A DNA stretch of 64,000 bases from Longicatena caecimuris (GTDB taxonomy: Bacteria; Bacillota_I; Bacilli_A; Erysipelotrichales; Erysipelotrichaceae), in assembly GCF_004341945.1 (NCBI RefSeq), contig NZ_SMBP01000012.1, positions 1-64,000 on the forward strand, given 5' to 3'. The notes beneath the pieces were generated by a model. It worked only from the letters and a program-made list of their open reading frames with translations. It had not been told where the DNA came from and searched no databases. This document shows positions 51,801 to 60,123 of this stretch, piece after piece. Position 1 is the first letter of the stretch, and every line of letters begins with the position of its first letter. Position numbers and translations under genes: made by a program.

Positions 51801-54800
51801 ATAGCCTTACTGTTATCGCCAGTTAAATCTCCTTCATATTCATGGTTACCAAAGACATGGATCATATCGAGACTATTAAACAATTCTCCATAAAGATTTG
51901 CAATACCGTCCCAATATTCAAATTTTGCGCCATTATCTACTGCATCACCTGTTTGCAATCCAAAATCATATTTGATACCATTGTTCATTAACGCATCAGC
52001 AATACGATGGGTTCTATCCATATCCAATGTCTGGATATCACCTAATACAAAGAAGTTTACGTTCTTATTTTTGTATGGTGTTGTAAATGATTTCAGATCT
52101 GACCATTTATCACCGTCACCAACACGATAAACATACGCTGTTCCAGAACTTAAACCCGTTGCAATTACGCTATTTAAACGGAACGCATGGTTATCTTCCA
52201 CGTTTGCGGAACCATCAAGTTTAATTAATTCTGTCGTTCCGGTTACATTCTTAAATGCCTTTTCTTTGTTTGCATCAAAATCAGCCTTAGTAGCTATCTG
52301 CATAATGGCTTTGTTTTGTGATTTAAATGGATCTGTAAACCATGTAACACTCTTTTGTGTATTAACATCTTTACTTGCATGGCTCATAACGTATTGTGGT
52401 GAACCATCCTCATTTCCTGCTATAGCAAAACTATAATCAGTTAAGATGAAGGATACATCTTCGCCTTTTTTAGCATAGATGGAGAACATAGCAACAGCCT
52501 GGTTTAATGCATCTGTTTCTATATAGCCATCCGCATTTGTGGTACCTAACGATTGGTTAGTATCCACATTGAAAATTTCTGCACCTTCAACTGCTTTTCC
52601 ACTAGCATCTACAACATAAATTTTTCCGCTCATTCCAACAAACATCGTATCTGTTTTCAGTGTTAAAGGCGCAATGATTTCGATACTTGTTTTTTTCGTT
52701 GAGAATGATTTTGCATAGTGTTCCGGTTTTTCACTGTTATAAGTCGCTTGACCACTTTGTACTAAATAAGTTAATTGAGTACCTTTTTTAACATCACTTG
52801 GCATTTTCAAACGAATGGTTGCTACGACTCCTTCACCGGTAACGGCAGCTTCTGTGTTTCGTTTCCCTTTTAAGGTAAGTACTCCCTTAGCACTATTATA
52901 GGAATCCTCTACTTTTCCAAAATCTTCATTCCAAATGATTTCATAATTTTGAGCAAATTCTTTCTTTATCGCGATTTTGGTAGTAATTTCATCCAGATCT
53001 TCTAAGCGATTTGTTTTGATTTCCAGATCATAAGGTTTATTTAATACTGGATTTTCCGTTGTCGCAGGCTCTAGGGATAACGTTGTATGCTTTGCGTTCT
53101 CACCTTTTACCATAAAGTAATGTGTTTGCTCTGTTTCATTACCACCCTTATCACGAATAACGGTTCTGATGGAATGTACACCATTTGCCAGTTCCATATC
53201 ATACAGATAAGAAACGTTTTTACTGCTATCTACAATAAAGTTATCCGCAAATATAGTACCGCCTGATTCATCTTGTCCTTTAACACCGACATTAACACCA
53301 TCAACATACATACGGATCAGATCATATTCCATTCCTTTTGTATATTTATTTTCAACATCATGGAAAGTACTCATGAAGGAAATTTTATTACTTGTGATAA
53401 CATCGTTGTCACCAAATGTTTGGAATTTTTGATTGTCTGTACTATATTGTACCTTGTCAATGATAGGTGAATCCGTATCATCTACATTCGTACCGTAGAC
53501 AAATTGCATGTTATCCAAATAGATTTCACCGGCTGTTTTGCTTCCCATCTCGATGCCTGGAACATACATGATTCTAAAAGTAGCACCTTTAGCCAGTTTA
53601 AATTTTGTTGCCCCTTTGCCAGTCAAATCCGCTTCTAGGTATTTCCATCCTGTCCAGTTGATTCCGGCATCTTCTTTTGAGACATGCGAATGATCCGGTA
53701 ATTCCTGATTCGTCTGATAGGTAAAGTCAACATACATGCTAGAGCCAGCCTCTACCCATTCACCATTTGCCTGCTGATAAGCTACCTGTCCACGCAACCA
53801 GAAATTATCAATACCTTCAGGCGCATATACCCAAACACCGATTGCTGTAGGTGAACCTGGTATTTCATAATTATCCTTTGTACCAAAATAAGCACCACGG
53901 GTCGTATTCGCTGAATTCGTGAAGTCATAAGATAATTTTAAAGCATTTTTACCCATTCTGACTTCGCCTGTATCGATATCAACAATTTCTGCTGATACTC
54001 CGGTATCTTCAGCACTTGCCATAGTGATAAATGGCGTATCTTCACCATCATGTCCGATTTTCCAATATTCTTTTGCAGGAATGATCGTTTCTTCTCCTGT
54101 TTCTTCATTTATTTGTTTCTGATCTTCAAAATCCCATGCAACAGTAGGGAGCTTACCAACGATGACATGAATACTGCCCTTTACATCACGATTATATTTT
54201 GAATAACCGGTAACGGTTCCTTCCAGTGTCTCACCATCCGATGTAATAAACGTATTTCCATCGAAATGACCCATTTTTGGATTAGAAACTTCCCATTCAA
54301 TATCTCCGCCTTTGATATGCACATTACGTTTTTGCCAGCGAACCTCTAGTCCTAAAGAAGATTCCGCTTCAAAGCCAAGACTTATTTCTTCTGTCTTAAA
54401 CGAAATTTCATCAGGATGACGCACTTCGATAGATGCCGTTCCCACTACTCTTCCTTGATACATCTGGTTTACAACAAGCGTTCCTTCTTTATCTTTTAAA
54501 GTAACAACTCCGGTATTCGCATCGATAGTACCAATACTTTGATCTTCAACAGCCCATGTAACCCCTGCTGGCATTGGTGCTTCTCCACCGCCGCCATCAA
54601 CACCGGTCGCATTGAATTTCACCGTTTGATTTGGAGTATATACTTCATCATTTGGCGAAATAGAACTATGGTCAAATTTTCCATCTTTCACACTTGTCGA
54701 TAGGAATAATAAACCGCTGGAAACAGCACGTAATTTACCATCAGAAGGATTATTGCGTGCTTCTAAAGCATTCGTTCCCTCGTATCTAGCCATATAGGTA

Positions 54801-55606
54801 GCACTTCCGCCACCATCTAAGTTAATGGCCGTTACACAGCCAGCAGCAGCTAACAAACTAGCCATCTCTGGAACAGTGTGTCCAGATGATTGATCAGAAA
54901 TACCATGTGTGGTAAAAGTAACAATAGAGCCATCTGCCTTTAAGCCGATTGCTGCTCTTGTCATTCTTACCATATCAGGAATCATTTGCGGCTCGCCATT
55001 CTTTACTAAGAATGGTCCACCACCAACAGCCTGTTCACAGTCATCCATTGGCTGACTGGCATCACGTATCTCTGCTTTTCCTTCTTTTGTAATACAAAAA
55101 TATGTATCAATTGGTTGTTTGATAATCTTGCCATTCATTACCAGGGCACCCTGTGGTTCCCCTGTCCCCATATGGAAGAAGTCAGCATTAACTGCCGCAA
55201 CTACCGTTTCATTTTTGATACCATTTTTCTTCATGTAGTCTTCATAGCCCTTGGCCTGTTCTGCCATCGTAGCTAATTCCCATGAAGATGCATCATAATT
55301 AGAACCATAACTTGCTACTACTTTTGTTGGAGAATCTTTTGACATCTGGACTTCCATCATGTAGTCAATCTGCTGTTTATCTCCTTTTGTAGTATTCGTA
55401 ACGATTTCCGTTTCACTGATACCCGGTGCTATTGTTTTATCTGTTTTCTTTACTAAAACATAGCCATCAGGTAATTTGTCGTTATTAACATTGATCTTAG
55501 CATGTGCTTGTTCCATTTGAAATGAAAAAACAACATTAAAAACCATGATGAATGTCAATACAAGACTTAAGCCTTTTTTCAACCTTTTTCTCATGAACTT
55601 TCTCAT
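48872..55606 (-). CDS. Secreted NAGPA phosphodiester glycosidase fused to PAP-like phosphatase and FN3 repeats (2244 aa)
   Basis: Signal peptide 1-37 (ending EQAHA). Residues about 45-305 form a phosphodiester glycosidase (NAGPA) domain: AAVNADFFHMGTGEPQGALV, GGGPFLVKNGE and AINLDGGGSATY. Ig-like and carbohydrate-binding-like beta domains follow to about 1060. A purple-acid-phosphatase N-domain (1065-1175) and metallophosphoesterase (1180-1430) carry FFVLGDIQ, LQTGDAVDNG, FGNHEYEGD, LAIHQPAYY and FSGHDHTYN, a complete two-metal set. Then come CxxC pairs (CIHC, CKVCGW), one choline-binding-like unit (GWKQFADTMYYFNADGY) and six FN3 repeats (1680-2240). The two enzymes could act in sequence, cutting a sugar-phosphate diester and removing the phosphate; a wall or host glycophosphate substrate is my inference. 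No LPXTG. AAGGAG precedes the ATG. Confidence 0.9.
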   Translation of the reverse strand: MRKFMRKRLKKGLSLVLTFIMVFNVVFSFQMEQAHAKINVNNDKLPDGYVLVKKTDKTIAPGISETEIVTNTTKGDKQQIDYMMEVQMSKDSPTKVVASYGSNYDASSWELATMAEQAKGYEDYMKKNGIKNETVVAAVNADFFHMGTGEPQGALVMNGKIIKQPIDTYFCITKEGKAEIRDASQPMDDCEQAVGGGPFLVKNGEPQMIPDMVRMTRAAIGLKADGSIVTFTTHGISDQSSGHTVPEMASLLAAAGCVTAINLDGGGSATYMARYEGTNALEARNNPSDGKLRAVSSGLLFLSTSVKDGKFDHSSISPNDEVYTPNQTVKFNATGVDGGGGEAPMPAGVTWAVEDQSIGTIDANTGVVTLKDKEGTLVVNQMYQGRVVGTASIEVRHPDEISFKTEEISLGFEAESSLGLEVRWQKRNVHIKGGDIEWEVSNPKMGHFDGNTFITSDGETLEGTVTGYSKYNRDVKGSIHVIVGKLPTVAWDFEDQKQINEETGEETIIPAKEYWKIGHDGEDTPFITMASAEDTGVSAEIVDIDTGEVRMGKNALKLSYDFTNSANTTRGAYFGTKDNYEIPGSPTAIGVWVYAPEGIDNFWLRGQVAYQQANGEWVEAGSSMYVDFTYQTNQELPDHSHVSKEDAGINWTGWKYLEADLTGKGATKFKLAKGATFRIMYVPGIEMGSKTAGEIYLDNMQFVYGTNVDDTDSPIIDKVQYSTDNQKFQTFGDNDVITSNKISFMSTFHDVENKYTKGMEYDLIRMYVDGVNVGVKGQDESGGTIFADNFIVDSSKNVSYLYDMELANGVHSIRTVIRDKGGNETEQTHYFMVKGENAKHTTLSLEPATTENPVLNKPYDLEIKTNRLEDLDEITTKIAIKKEFAQNYEIIWNEDFGKVEDSYNSAKGVLTLKGKRNTEAAVTGEGVVATIRLKMPSDVKKGTQLTYLVQSGQATYNSEKPEHYAKSFSTKKTSIEIIAPLTLKTDTMFVGMSGKIYVVDASGKAVEGAEIFNVDTNQSLGTTNADGYIETDALNQAVAMFSIYAKKGEDVSFILTDYSFAIAGNEDGSPQYVMSHASKDVNTQKSVTWFTDPFKSQNKAIMQIATKADFDANKEKAFKNVTGTTELIKLDGSANVEDNHAFRLNSVIATGLSSGTAYVYRVGDGDKWSDLKSFTTPYKNKNVNFFVLGDIQTLDMDRTHRIADALMNNGIKYDFGLQTGDAVDNGAKFEYWDGIANLYGELFNSLDMIHVFGNHEYEGDLTGDNSKAIYNIPSENNGDYYSFEYGNMYFAVINFTKDTNRLNRAASWLVEDAKKSDATWKVLAIHQPAYYTNPTGGNDIINKIIPPACDAAGIDFVFSGHDHTYNRTKPLKGGKVDKDNGTVYLISGTTGDKTYPTTDTGFEFDKYITTFDGVYMSVSATTKEFTIEAREANGNILDTYTRTKEYKCDKDGHEYEIVDGYAVCIHCKETISLKSFTGIAKDKATGKYMGFLGGQKQIGWKQFADTMYYFNADGYSEDVEIVYHDDPSCMIRERTKYYCPAANEYKEIVGTRAPLHEYETQPDGTRICKVCGWRQVSVDEIDVTTEYDGYYYTGGKRTPKIVVSYTDEKGKKTVFRQGADFEYLVHYGKDATDSEPAVNNVLPGKGYFEIIPVEINIGDAVDRHRGSITGRKYFSFDILVQNPKRMTASDVTMHEATLTWDKASNITGYELYQYSDETKAYEMIQKFDNPNVNTYTVKQLTSSTKYKFKVRSYLNVDGKTYYSSDSKELNVTTKVLAVAAPKNVTSSNVTQDALTLSWDKAADVEGYQVYQYNEKTNKYDLAKTVKTTSCTIQNLNPNKQYAFKVRAYAKADGKTYYSSYTTTYKVRTKALTVTTPENVTLTDIKHTSATIAWNKVSNVSGYKVYKLDTKAKKYVAIATLTQTSYKLQNLAPETTYVYKVRAFVTIDGTNHYSDYTKPKTLKTKAEPVPSAINAPKLNPIKASKGILTLTWNKVSDATGYNIYHYNRKTLKYENIGWTKNTTVQLKDQPKGEIDTYRVKAYYKKNGKTVISKYSNAQSAKLFDSTKLSSVTQKDEQLKFSWSKVNGVGGYSIYRYDNVKKAWQYLGATTKTTYTDKAPVAGKRYLYRVLPYGRVNGVAFFGSYSSSVEGMMLKETKIKDVKSYVGKIQFSWDKVPGAQGYNVYRYNNKTKKWETMKSVLKGTTYNDTNVKAGEVYRYRVRPYYWSSTHKVKYGEYTKYVGIRAR

Positions 55607-56049
55607 CCCTTCTCCTTTACCCTGGAAGCATCAAAACATTTTTATAATTCTAACCATATAAAAAAATACTAAAAATGTTGCGAACTTCTACTATAATGAT
55701 ATAATAATTAGCCTCAATATTCAACTGTCTTCCGTTTTTTCTAAGCCTTTTCCCACAGTAAAAACTAGCCCAGAAATGGTGCTGTATATTCTTTTGACTT
55801 AGCTTCTCATACGATTTATTTTAATTGTTAGACGAAACAATCTTCCTTTTTTTTCATTCGGTAAACAAAAAGGGTTCACTTCATCAGTATTTCTTAAACT
55901 GTTCTACCTGCTTTTTTAATAGCTTTAATCTCTTATTCGTTTATCGGTTTCTTTCTCAAAACCACTTGTTTATTTAGATGACCCCAAAAAAGACAATGAG
56001 TGTTTAAACTCACTGTCTTCTTGATCTTTTCACTTTTTCTACTTCTTAC
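55607..56049. other. Intergenic region upstream of the 2244-aa enzyme
   Basis: About 440 bases, AT-rich. Apart from the terminator at 55985-56022 nothing is supported; the promoter of the giant enzyme should be here, but several AT-rich candidates cannot be ranked. Confidence 0.6.
55985..56022 (-). terminator. Terminator of the PPC-FN3 gene
   Basis: AAGACAGTGAGT/ACTCATTGTCTT-type stem with a TTTAAAC loop and six U on the minus strand. Confidence 0.8.
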
Positions 56050-57375
56050 TTATTTTGCCACTCCAGAGCGAATATCACTAAATGGAGAGAATACACGTTT
56101 TCCACTTACCCATTTGTAAGAACGAACTTTGTAATAGTAGCGTCTTCCAGAAGTAAGTGATGTACTGCGCTTATAAGTTGTATATTTGTCATACGTACCT
56201 AATAAAGCGTATTTTCCATTCAAACTGCTTGCACGATATACTTGATAATAAGAAGCTTCACTATCAAAACTCCAAGTGATTGATAATGTCTTTTTCCCTG
56301 ACTGTGCAACTGTTAAATTCTTAGGTGCCTTTAACGATGGTGTTGCACTTACCACTGGACTAAATGCTCCCATGACACGTCTTTTATTAATTACACGATA
56401 GCCACGTACTTTATAATAGTATTTTGTACCTGTTTTTAAACCAGTGCTATACTTAGTATCATAATATTTATTGTAAACACCGAGCAGAGAATATTTTCCT
56501 TTTTCACTAGTCGCACGATATACCTGATAATAATCAAATGCATTATTTTGATCCCATGTTACCTTGATTTCTGTAGAACTCAATTTCTGTAATTTAACAT
56601 TTTTTACTGTAGGTACTGTTCCTGCGGTCCAACTCAGCTTATATTTGCCGCCGTCATCCCATGAACCAGAGCTTACTTTTACATAATATACATTAGAACC
56701 ACAGAATTCTAAAATTTGCTGATCAGGTGAAGCAGGTTTACCATATAAATAATCATAATCCAATGTTTCTGATAAATCTTGATTATAGACATTGATATCC
56801 ATATCTTCATAAGCTGAGATACTTAATCTTACAAACTTAGAAGTTGTTGTAATTTTATACCAATCTTCTCTATCTTGAGTAGTTAATGCCCCAGTAATCG
56901 TAGCACCTTTATTTAATGTCATTGCGTGATCAAAGTCATTAGGTTCTATATCATTTGCCCCTAAAGAAGATATAGAAGCTTTAATTTGATATCTGCTGGC
57001 AGCAGATCTTTCATTATCAATTACAACTTTATAAGTACCTGGTGATACATAAGCTGTAATCACTTTTGTCACAGGTGAAGCAGCAGAATCAGTATAAGCA
57101 TATACTGTGTCATATCGCTCAGATAAATCTGCAGAATAGTAAGACATGCTAACATCGCCATAAGACATACATGTCAACACCATTTTTGAAGCTTGACTTA
57201 CTTTTAAATCATAAGTTACTTTTGCATTGTAACCTTTATCCGTACTGCCACTGATAAAAACATTTGATGTAGGCAGTGTTGCCGCATGTGTAACAATTAA
57301 ATTTTCATTGCCAATGATGGTAACTGCTAATAATAGACTAACAATCCCTGCTAATAATCTTTTTACTCTTTTCAT
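56050..57375 (-). CDS. Secreted PPC-domain protein with two FN3 repeats
   Basis: 441 aa. Signal peptide 1-32 (ending VTHAAT). Two beta-sandwich regions: residues about 35-140, and a PPC (bacterial pre-peptidase C-terminal) domain about 143-255 with the hallmark DIEPNDFDHAMTLNKGATITGALTTQDREDWYKI. Two FN3-like repeats (about 258-440) carry YYQVYRA, KY.LLG.Y, YYYKVR and FSPFSD, nearly the same as those in the transglutaminase-like protein upstream. No catalytic residues and no wall anchor are visible. It follows the transglutaminase gene by 25 bases with AGGAG before the ATG, so the two are one operon. Likely a binding or accessory protein of the partner enzyme. Confidence 0.85.
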   Translation of the reverse strand: MKRVKRLLAGIVSLLLAVTIIGNENLIVTHAATLPTSNVFISGSTDKGYNAKVTYDLKVSQASKMVLTCMSYGDVSMSYYSADLSERYDTVYAYTDSAASPVTKVITAYVSPGTYKVVIDNERSAASRYQIKASISSLGANDIEPNDFDHAMTLNKGATITGALTTQDREDWYKITTTSKFVRLSISAYEDMDINVYNQDLSETLDYDYLYGKPASPDQQILEFCGSNVYYVKVSSGSWDDGGKYKLSWTAGTVPTVKNVKLQKLSSTEIKVTWDQNNAFDYYQVYRATSEKGKYSLLGVYNKYYDTKYSTGLKTGTKYYYKVRGYRVINKRRVMGAFSPVVSATPSLKAPKNLTVAQSGKKTLSITWSFDSEASYYQVYRASSLNGKYALLGTYDKYTTYKRSTSLTSGRRYYYKVRSYKWVSGKRVFSPFSDIRSGVAK

Positions 57376-57400
57376 ATGTTTCTCCTAATCCGTCGTCTAA

Positions 57401-60028
57401 CTAAATTTTCACCTTTACTGGTGTGCTGAATGGTGAGAACACACGTGTTCCTTTTACCCATTTATAAGCACGCACTTTGTAATAATAGGTGTTTCCCTTC
57501 TTTAATTTTTTACTAGTACAAGTAGTTGTGTTTTTGTCATAAGTTGCCAACAATGCATATTTCCCATTCGCACTTGTGCCACGATATACTTGATAGTAGG
57601 TTGCCCCTTCAATTTTATTCCAAGTTATTTTAGCCGTTGTACTACTTGTCGCCTTAGCTGTTACTTTACTTGTTTTTGAAAGTACTGGCTTTCCTGTAAT
57701 GACACTGCTAAATGGTGAGAATACACGTTCTCCTTTTACCCAGCGATATGCACGTACTTTATAATAATACGTATTGCCAGTTAATAAAGATCTGGAAATG
57801 GAGGATGTCGTTGTACTGTTATATACACCTAACAACGCATATTTCCCCGTTTTACTTGTACTGCGATAAACCTGATAATATGTTGCGCCATCTGTTAATT
57901 TCCAACTGATCTTTAACGTAGTAGAAGTATTTGGACTTGCTTTTACATTGGTAGGAGCAGCAAGTTTTGGCGTTCCCTTTACAACATTAGAGAACGGTGA
58001 ATATATACCTTTTTTATTTACAACTGTATACGCTCTTACTTTGTAATAGTATGTCTGATTGGTGAGTAATGCCCTACTCTTCATACTGAAGGTATTTTCA
58101 TCATAAACACCTAATAACCTAAAATCTTTTGTAGCATTGGTAGAACGATATACCTGATAGTATTTTGCGCCTTCACTCTTTGCCCATTGAACGTTTACAG
58201 AAGTTGCTCCAGCAGAACTAGTTTGAATACCAGTAGGTGTTGCTGGTTTTGTCGTAACGCTGCTTATTGTGCTAAACATACTATATTCGCCATCTTTAAA
58301 CGCGCGTACTTTATAGTAATATGTCTTGCCTGCAGATACAACAGCATCACTAATCGTCGTTGTTGTATAATTTTTACGATTCACCAAACTATAAGTGCCA
58401 TTGACAGAATCCGCACGATATACCTGATAGTATTCTGCACCAGCTACTGCACCCCAACTTACTTTTACTGTATTAGAAGTAGCTGTAAGAGCACTTAAAA
58501 CCGGTGTTCCAATGCTCTTACTGGTAATGATTCTTCTTGGTGAATAGCTTGAATAAAGTCTGTCACCGCTAACCATAGCATAAGCTTTCACTTTATAATG
58601 ATACTCTACACCTGGCTGTGCTGTTTCATCGATTAATGTCGTAGCATTTCCTTCAGCCACCTTGCTAAAAGTGCCAGTCGCTGATGTTGAACGATACAAT
58701 GCATAACCATCTGCTCCCTTAACACTTGTAAAGCTAGCTTGGATTTTTCCCTCACCTAAATTTACAAGCGTTAAATTGTTTGGTGCGTCTGGTTCATCTT
58801 GATAAACCGTTGTACCATATGGATGTGCTTTACCAAAAGCAGAAGTAAGTGCATATTCAGCGTTCAAAGTATATCCTTGTGAAACAAATGTGTCATAAGG
58901 TTTTAATAATTTCTTATAAGTCATATCATTGGTTTCTTCATAATAGGTTGCTGCACCTGTGGCATCAAAGTTATACCACTTGCCATCCATAAGAACAAGA
59001 TTCCATCCGTGCGCTATAGTATCTTTCTTATCTTCTAAATAGAGATCACCATTCACACGTCTAGTTACTAAACCTAATTCTTTTAATAAACGATATGCTC
59101 CTAAAGTCTGTCCATAACATTGTGCTTCTTTGCGTACCAAAGAATCATAAGCAGTAATCATCAGATTTCCATTGTCAGGTCGAGGGTTATTGTTATAATG
59201 CAAATTGGTTGCTAAATAATCATAAACAGCTTTTGCTTTATCATAATCTGATGAAGCCTGTGTAATACCATTATTGGCAAATGATGCTAGTATTTGTGAA
59301 ACCTTTGCATCTACCGCTTCCTCTTCCTGTTTACTTGTATAATAATCAAGTTCAAATGTAAATGTATAAGAATTCAAGCTGCCTACTTTACCATCGATTC
59401 CAGTCGTTATACGAATCGTATTTGGTTTAATCGTATATCGTAAATAATCCCCTTGAGCAGCTGTAGCAGGATCTGCTTTTTCATCATCTGTCCTAGCCAT
59501 CTCATATAATTCGTTTCCTAAGCCTGAAGGGAATGTCCCAGCGTTATAAATAAGGGAAATCTTTTTATTTCGCTTGACCATCTGTTCTTTGAGATAGTCT
59601 GCCGCCTTTGCCTTATTTGTAAATTCATTCGCTGCAGGATTACTAGCTACTGCTTTCACTGTAACTTCATTTGAATCGACTTCTTTGCCATTAACGCTTT
59701 CTCTGATCTTATATGTGTATTCTTTTCCAATCGTCAAATTTGTTGCATCAAGGAAAAACAACCCATATTTAGGATCTCTTTTTACCAAACCGTCATAATA
59801 GCCATCATCGCGTTTTCTCATAATCATGTATTCTGCATCCGTTGGATCACTCACACGATTGCTTGCTGTCCATTTCAATAAGATACCATTATCACGATCT
59901 GCTTTAGCTGTTAAAACCGGTGTAGCAGATGCTGCATGTACTGTCATGAATGTTGTTGGAATCAAGGTCGAGACTGATAAAACGAATGCACATACTAATA
60001 CCATAAACTGCTTCATTTTACTCTTCAT
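57401..60028 (-). CDS. Secreted transglutaminase-like protein with FN3 repeats
   Basis: 875 aa with signal peptide 1-32 (ending VHAAS). An FN3-like domain (about 35-125) precedes a helical stretch and a transglutaminase/protease-like core (about 215-400). Its Cys-His-Asp triad can be read: Cys in AQCYGQTLGAYRLLKELGL (about 302), His in IAHGWNLVLMDGKWYN (about 341), Asp in NFDATGA (about 353). Six FN3 repeats follow (about 415-875), several almost copies of one another (ATYYQVYRSTS, YYYKVRAYRW, VFSPFSS). Possible roles are protein crosslinking or cysteine peptidase action at the surface; sequence alone does not decide. No sorting signal. AAAGGAG precedes the ATG. First gene of a two-gene unit. 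Confidence 0.87.
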   Translation of the reverse strand: MKSKMKQFMVLVCAFVLSVSTLIPTTFMTVHAASATPVLTAKADRDNGILLKWTASNRVSDPTDAEYMIMRKRDDGYYDGLVKRDPKYGLFFLDATNLTIGKEYTYKIRESVNGKEVDSNEVTVKAVASNPAANEFTNKAKAADYLKEQMVKRNKKISLIYNAGTFPSGLGNELYEMARTDDEKADPATAAQGDYLRYTIKPNTIRITTGIDGKVGSLNSYTFTFELDYYTSKQEEEAVDAKVSQILASFANNGITQASSDYDKAKAVYDYLATNLHYNNNPRPDNGNLMITAYDSLVRKEAQCYGQTLGAYRLLKELGLVTRRVNGDLYLEDKKDTIAHGWNLVLMDGKWYNFDATGAATYYEETNDMTYKKLLKPYDTFVSQGYTLNAEYALTSAFGKAHPYGTTVYQDEPDAPNNLTLVNLGEGKIQASFTSVKGADGYALYRSTSATGTFSKVAEGNATTLIDETAQPGVEYHYKVKAYAMVSGDRLYSSYSPRRIITSKSIGTPVLSALTATSNTVKVSWGAVAGAEYYQVYRADSVNGTYSLVNRKNYTTTTISDAVVSAGKTYYYKVRAFKDGEYSMFSTISSVTTKPATPTGIQTSSAGATSVNVQWAKSEGAKYYQVYRSTNATKDFRLLGVYDENTFSMKSRALLTNQTYYYKVRAYTVVNKKGIYSPFSNVVKGTPKLAAPTNVKASPNTSTTLKISWKLTDGATYYQVYRSTSKTGKYALLGVYNSTTTSSISRSLLTGNTYYYKVRAYRWVKGERVFSPFSSVITGKPVLSKTSKVTAKATSSTTAKITWNKIEGATYYQVYRGTSANGKYALLATYDKNTTTCTSKKLKKGNTYYYKVRAYKWVKGTRVFSPFSTPVKVKI

Positions 60029-60123
60029 ACTATTTCTCCTTTCAATGTTCTATATGCTCAATATCAATTCTTCACTCCTTTCTGTTTTATTGATGAGAAA
60101 GGTTACACCTCTCTTTGCATCTA

